6,594 bases of DNA, taken from contig JBLHKE010000445.1 of assembly GCA_047619485.1 (NCBI GenBank), positions 1 to 6,594 of the forward strand, in the 5' to 3' direction. Position numbers and translations under genes: made by a program. The notes below the pieces were generated by a model. The model had not been told where the DNA came from. It saw nothing but the letters and a program-made list of their open reading frames with translations, and searched no databases. The stretch is from JBLHKE01 sp047619485. Lineage in GTDB: Bacteria; Verrucomicrobiota; Verrucomicrobiia; Verrucomicrobiales; DEV007. Below are positions 4,835 through 6,594 of the stretch, in pieces; within the stretch, counting starts at the first letter, position 1; each line of letters opens with the position of its first letter.

Positions 4835-5521
4835 ATGGCACTAAAACAAGCGATCAAGACAACTCCTGTCATCGGTAAAGCAATCCGATCCGTTTACCTT
4901 GGCATCCGCCGACGCCGCTTCAATAGTTCAAACGACTACTGGAAATCGAGCTATGTGAACGGCGGACACTCGATCTCAGGAACTTACAGCAAGTTCACTA
5001 GATTCAAGGCGGAGGTATTGAACAAATTCGTTCGCGATCGGGGACTTGCATCTGTTGCCGAATTTGGATGTGGGGACGGGAACCAGCTACGTCTAGCTGA
5101 GTACCCGAGCTATGTGGGTTTCGACATCAGCGGTTCGGCCCTACAGATCTGCCGGGACACCTTTGCAGACGACCTGACCAAGGCCTTCCGGTTGGTTTGT
5201 GAAGGGATCACCTATCCTGCAGACCTAGTCCTGTCACTTGATGTGATCTATCACCTTGTCGAAGACGAAGCGTTTGAGGCACACATGACTGTGCTATTCG
5301 AGAACTCGAAGCGCTACGTCGGAATCTACTCCAGCAACAACGATGAGCAGGAAGAACTCCAACCGCCCCACGTACGGCACAGGAAATTTTCCACGTGGAT
5401 CGCGAAACACGCTCCAGACTACCAACTCATAGATCACATCCCGAACCCTCTTCCCTATGACGGTCATGCCGATGAAACGTCGTTTGCTGACTTTTTCTTC
5501 TACGAGAAGAAATCGGTGTGA
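4835..5521 (+). CDS. Class I SAM-dependent methyltransferase
   Basis: This 228-residue protein has the Rossmann-fold methyltransferase motifs: the glycine-rich SAM loop EFGCGDGNQ at 76-84, the acidic ribose contact Asp97 in YVGFDIS, and the motif IV-like block VLSLDVIYHLVED at 132-144. Upstream of the fold is a basic segment (RRRRF at 25-29) and a DYWKSSYVNGG stretch (34-44), which I recognise from methyltransferases in surface-polysaccharide clusters. The C-terminal ETSFADFFFYEKK is also typical. It lacks a signal peptide and membrane span, so it should be cytoplasmic. The substrate is unknown; a sugar or glycan precursor is a reasonable guess. ATG at 4835 fits the family length; in-frame ATG at 4712 would add 41 low-complexity residues and lies closer to the promoter. 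Neither has a strong ribosome site. It is probably activated through the sigma-54 promoter at 4658-4674. Confidence 0.85.
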   Translation: MALKQAIKTTPVIGKAIRSVYLGIRRRRFNSSNDYWKSSYVNGGHSISGTYSKFTRFKAEVLNKFVRDRGLASVAEFGCGDGNQLRLAEYPSYVGFDISGSALQICRDTFADDLTKAFRLVCEGITYPADLVLSLDVIYHLVEDEAFEAHMTVLFENSKRYVGIYSSNNDEQEELQPPHVRHRKFSTWIAKHAPDYQLIDHIPNPLPYDGHADETSFADFFFYEKKSV

Positions 5522-5555
5522 GAGGATTACCACTTTTTATTGTTGTTATGCTAGT

Positions 5556-5600
5556 CCCCCCCCTGGGCACGGAGTTTCGATTAGCTCCGGCGCCTGGGGG
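5556..5600. other. GC-rich hairpin after the methyltransferase gene
   Basis: C5559-5563 pair with G5596-5600, GG/CC (5565-5566 with 5593-5594) continue inward, and CGGAG (5570-5574) pairs with CTCCG (5585-5589) around a 10-base loop. It begins about 35 bases after the methyltransferase stop codon. There is no T run on either strand, so it is not a classic intrinsic terminator; it may stabilise the 3' end of the transcript. Confidence 0.5.
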
Positions 5601-5649
5601 AGGATCCAATAACTGACGGCAAAAATTTCAGTTCAGCTTGAGACATTAC

Positions 5650-5945
5650 CGAACTTATTACACGTCGTGTAGCCAGTCTCCGCATGAGGTCAAATAATCC
5701 ATGCTTTGGGAACCGCGATCCCGGTCGAAGTCGCAGCGAAGGCACCGGTGGTAAAATTTTGGAATTCGTTGATAAAAAATAGAAAGGTCGTCGATCTTCT
5801 TCGGGGACATATGCACGCACAATCGCTGCGAGCTGGAACTGACTAATAAGCAGTGAACCGAGCAAGGTGGCATTGTCTTCGCCAATCCGCCCACGTGAGA
5901 GATTTGTGATGAAGAGCTGCCAAGGGCGAACGACGAAGTTCATGG
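5650..5945 (-). pseudogene. Frameshifted fragment of a TraG/TraD-like ATPase
   Basis: Reading on the minus strand from about 5943, the sequence gives WQLFITNLSRGRIGEDNATL, then LGSLLISQFQLAAIVRAYVP and EEDRRPFYF. This matches the family pattern NLSKGRIGED-x-LLG ... IPEEERRDFYLYVDEFQNF known from conjugation-type coupling ATPases. After FYF the frame is lost at a run of six T (A at 5774-5779 on the plus strand), and in the next frame INEFQNFTTGAF follows, the expected continuation with Asn in place of the Walker B Asp. After that, similarity fades and the frame is broken again. The N-terminal Walker A part is absent; upstream is unrelated repetitive DNA. It is a short, inactive remnant, probably debris of a mobile or conjugative region. 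It may be no longer transcribed. Confidence 0.7.
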
Positions 5946-5967
5946 GGTCTGATATCGGAAATGGGTC

Positions 5968-5997
5968 GGATTTTCGAGGATTTTCGAGGATTTTCGA
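5968..5997 (+). repeat. Three tandem copies of GGATTTTCGA
   Basis: A perfect 10-bp unit is repeated three times in a row, at the 5' border of the ATPase remnant. Ten bases is not a multiple of three, so changes here would break any frame. Confidence 0.85.
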
Positions 5998-6015
5998 CTG
6001 GGAGAACAGGATCAT

Positions 6016-6218
6016 ACGGGGGACTAATCAGCTGAGAACGTCGACCTGGTGCCGTCGTTTGGCGCTGAATCCGCAGCGATTTGGGTTTCGGCCGAGTTTT
6101 TTTGACCTTACGGGCTCAGTTGGCCACAGCGGTTTGTAAGCGCGATCACCTAACGATTACCCTGTCTATCCTTCTTTCAGCAAACGCTGACCGATCGCCC
6201 AACACAACGCGCCGAAAC
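6016..6218. other. Gap with no recognisable gene
   Basis: Both strands hold only short frames without family features. A 5-bp hairpin TCAGC/GCTGA with loop AAAC lies at 6177-6190, 29 bases downstream of the glycoside hydrolase stop codon on the minus strand, but no T run follows. A run of seven T (6097-6103) lacks an adjacent stem. Confidence 0.5.
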
Positions 6219-6594
6219 TCATTCCTGAACCACAGGCCAGAGACGAAGCAGCCCAACCGACGGAGCAGCGAGCACTTCCCCCAGCTCAAGTGTTCTGTCC
6301 CATGAACCGCTGCTGGCAATAACCAGATTCTTGTTTGCGTCCACCACCGCGACCTCGTATCTCGTCGGCCCCTGCCATGGCAAGTTCGCCGTGGTGAGCT
6401 TGATCGATCTGTCCTGGCACCCAGTATTGCCCAACAGGACACGCAGCTCGGTCTTCTCGAGGTTCAGACCAGCGAGTGCCGTGAATTCGGCCGTCGTAGT
6501 AACCGCGACGCGATGCGGGCATTCAAGGAGCCGCCGAAAGGCTAGGAGCGAGTAGAATGGTTTGTGAGCCACCCCTTCCGTGTTGAACACGCCG
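6219..6594 (-). CDS. Glycoside hydrolase, C-terminal part, partial (GH39-like)
   Basis: The frame is open from the right edge to TGA at 6221-6219, giving about 125 residues of a longer protein whose start lies outside the window; the GTG at 6590 is internal. The visible part reads HKPFYSLLAFRRLLECPHRV, then a beta-rich tail with LRVLLGNTG and NLPWQGPTRYEVAVVDANKN. I recognise the pattern 'KPAYYAFKAFSRLLE ... RVLISNF ... NLPWKGPTRYE' from the end of GH39-like or beta-xylosidase-type glycoside hydrolases, in which the last helix of the barrel is followed by a beta-sandwich. The catalytic residues lie upstream and are not visible. The tail ends with LLRLWPVVQE. The family assignment rests on this tail alone. 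Confidence 0.55.
   Translation of the reverse strand, partial: GVFNTEGVAHKPFYSLLAFRRLLECPHRVAVTTTAEFTALAGLNLEKTELRVLLGNTGCQDRSIKLTTANLPWQGPTRYEVAVVDANKNLVIASSGSWDRTLELGEVLAAPSVGLLRLWPVVQE

Noticed and set aside
5294..5533. Minus-strand frame at the end of the methyltransferase
   Set aside because: It is antisense to a well-supported gene and lacks any recognisable feature.
6090..6103. Terminator at the run of seven T
   Set aside because: No stem-loop lies directly before the T run on the plus strand, and no gene ends nearby on that strand.

Overview
The window comes from a Gram-negative-type bacterial chromosome with moderate base composition. It carries signs of sigma-54 regulation, a haem-based gas sensor and a carbohydrate-active enzyme. 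It also holds much mobile-element debris. The mix is compatible with an environmental bacterium, perhaps of the Planctomycetes/Verrucomicrobia type, but nothing seen here fixes the phylum and I would not rely on it.

Layout. (1) Positions 1-727, minus strand: a complete H-NOX haem sensor (167-727) is followed 7 bases later by the start of a gene for an HNOBA-domain protein (1-159, running off the left edge). Together they reproduce, on two polypeptides, the N-terminal sensor architecture of soluble guanylate cyclase. (2) Positions about 728-3073: a gene-poor, rearranged stretch. Its ends carry a perfect 31-bp inverted repeat (818-848 and 3037-3067), and each copy could encode the same C-terminal peptide. 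Inside lies a roughly 157-bp MITE-like element with imperfect inverted ends (1189-1215 and 2824-2850). An ISKra4-type insertion sequence (about 1218-2713) has jumped into it, leaving a 9-10 bp target duplication. The IS transposase is split over two frames joined at a canonical A AAA AAC slippery site, which points to programmed -1 frameshifting. (3) Positions 3074-4657: a complete NtrC-type response regulator on the minus strand, with a plausible intrinsic terminator downstream. (4) Positions 4658-5521: a near-consensus sigma-54 promoter drives a divergent SAM-dependent methyltransferase gene on the plus strand. (5) Positions 5522-6594: a strong hairpin, then a frameshifted remnant of a TraG/TraD-like ATPase on the minus strand, then the C-terminal part of a glycoside hydrolase on the minus strand, running off the right edge.

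How the parts may work together. The H-NOX/HNOBA pair is expected to sense NO (or a similar ligand) and pass the signal to an output domain that lies outside the window. The NtrC-type regulator and the sigma-54 promoter are natural partners because they are adjacent and divergent, so the methyltransferase is the obvious candidate target. No cognate histidine kinase is visible. The middle of the window and its right part are best read as the product of successive insertions and gene decay. I found no convincing wholly new system. The best leads are the split gas sensor, the regulator/sigma-54 promoter pair, the nested transposition and the duplicated 31-bp inverted repeat.
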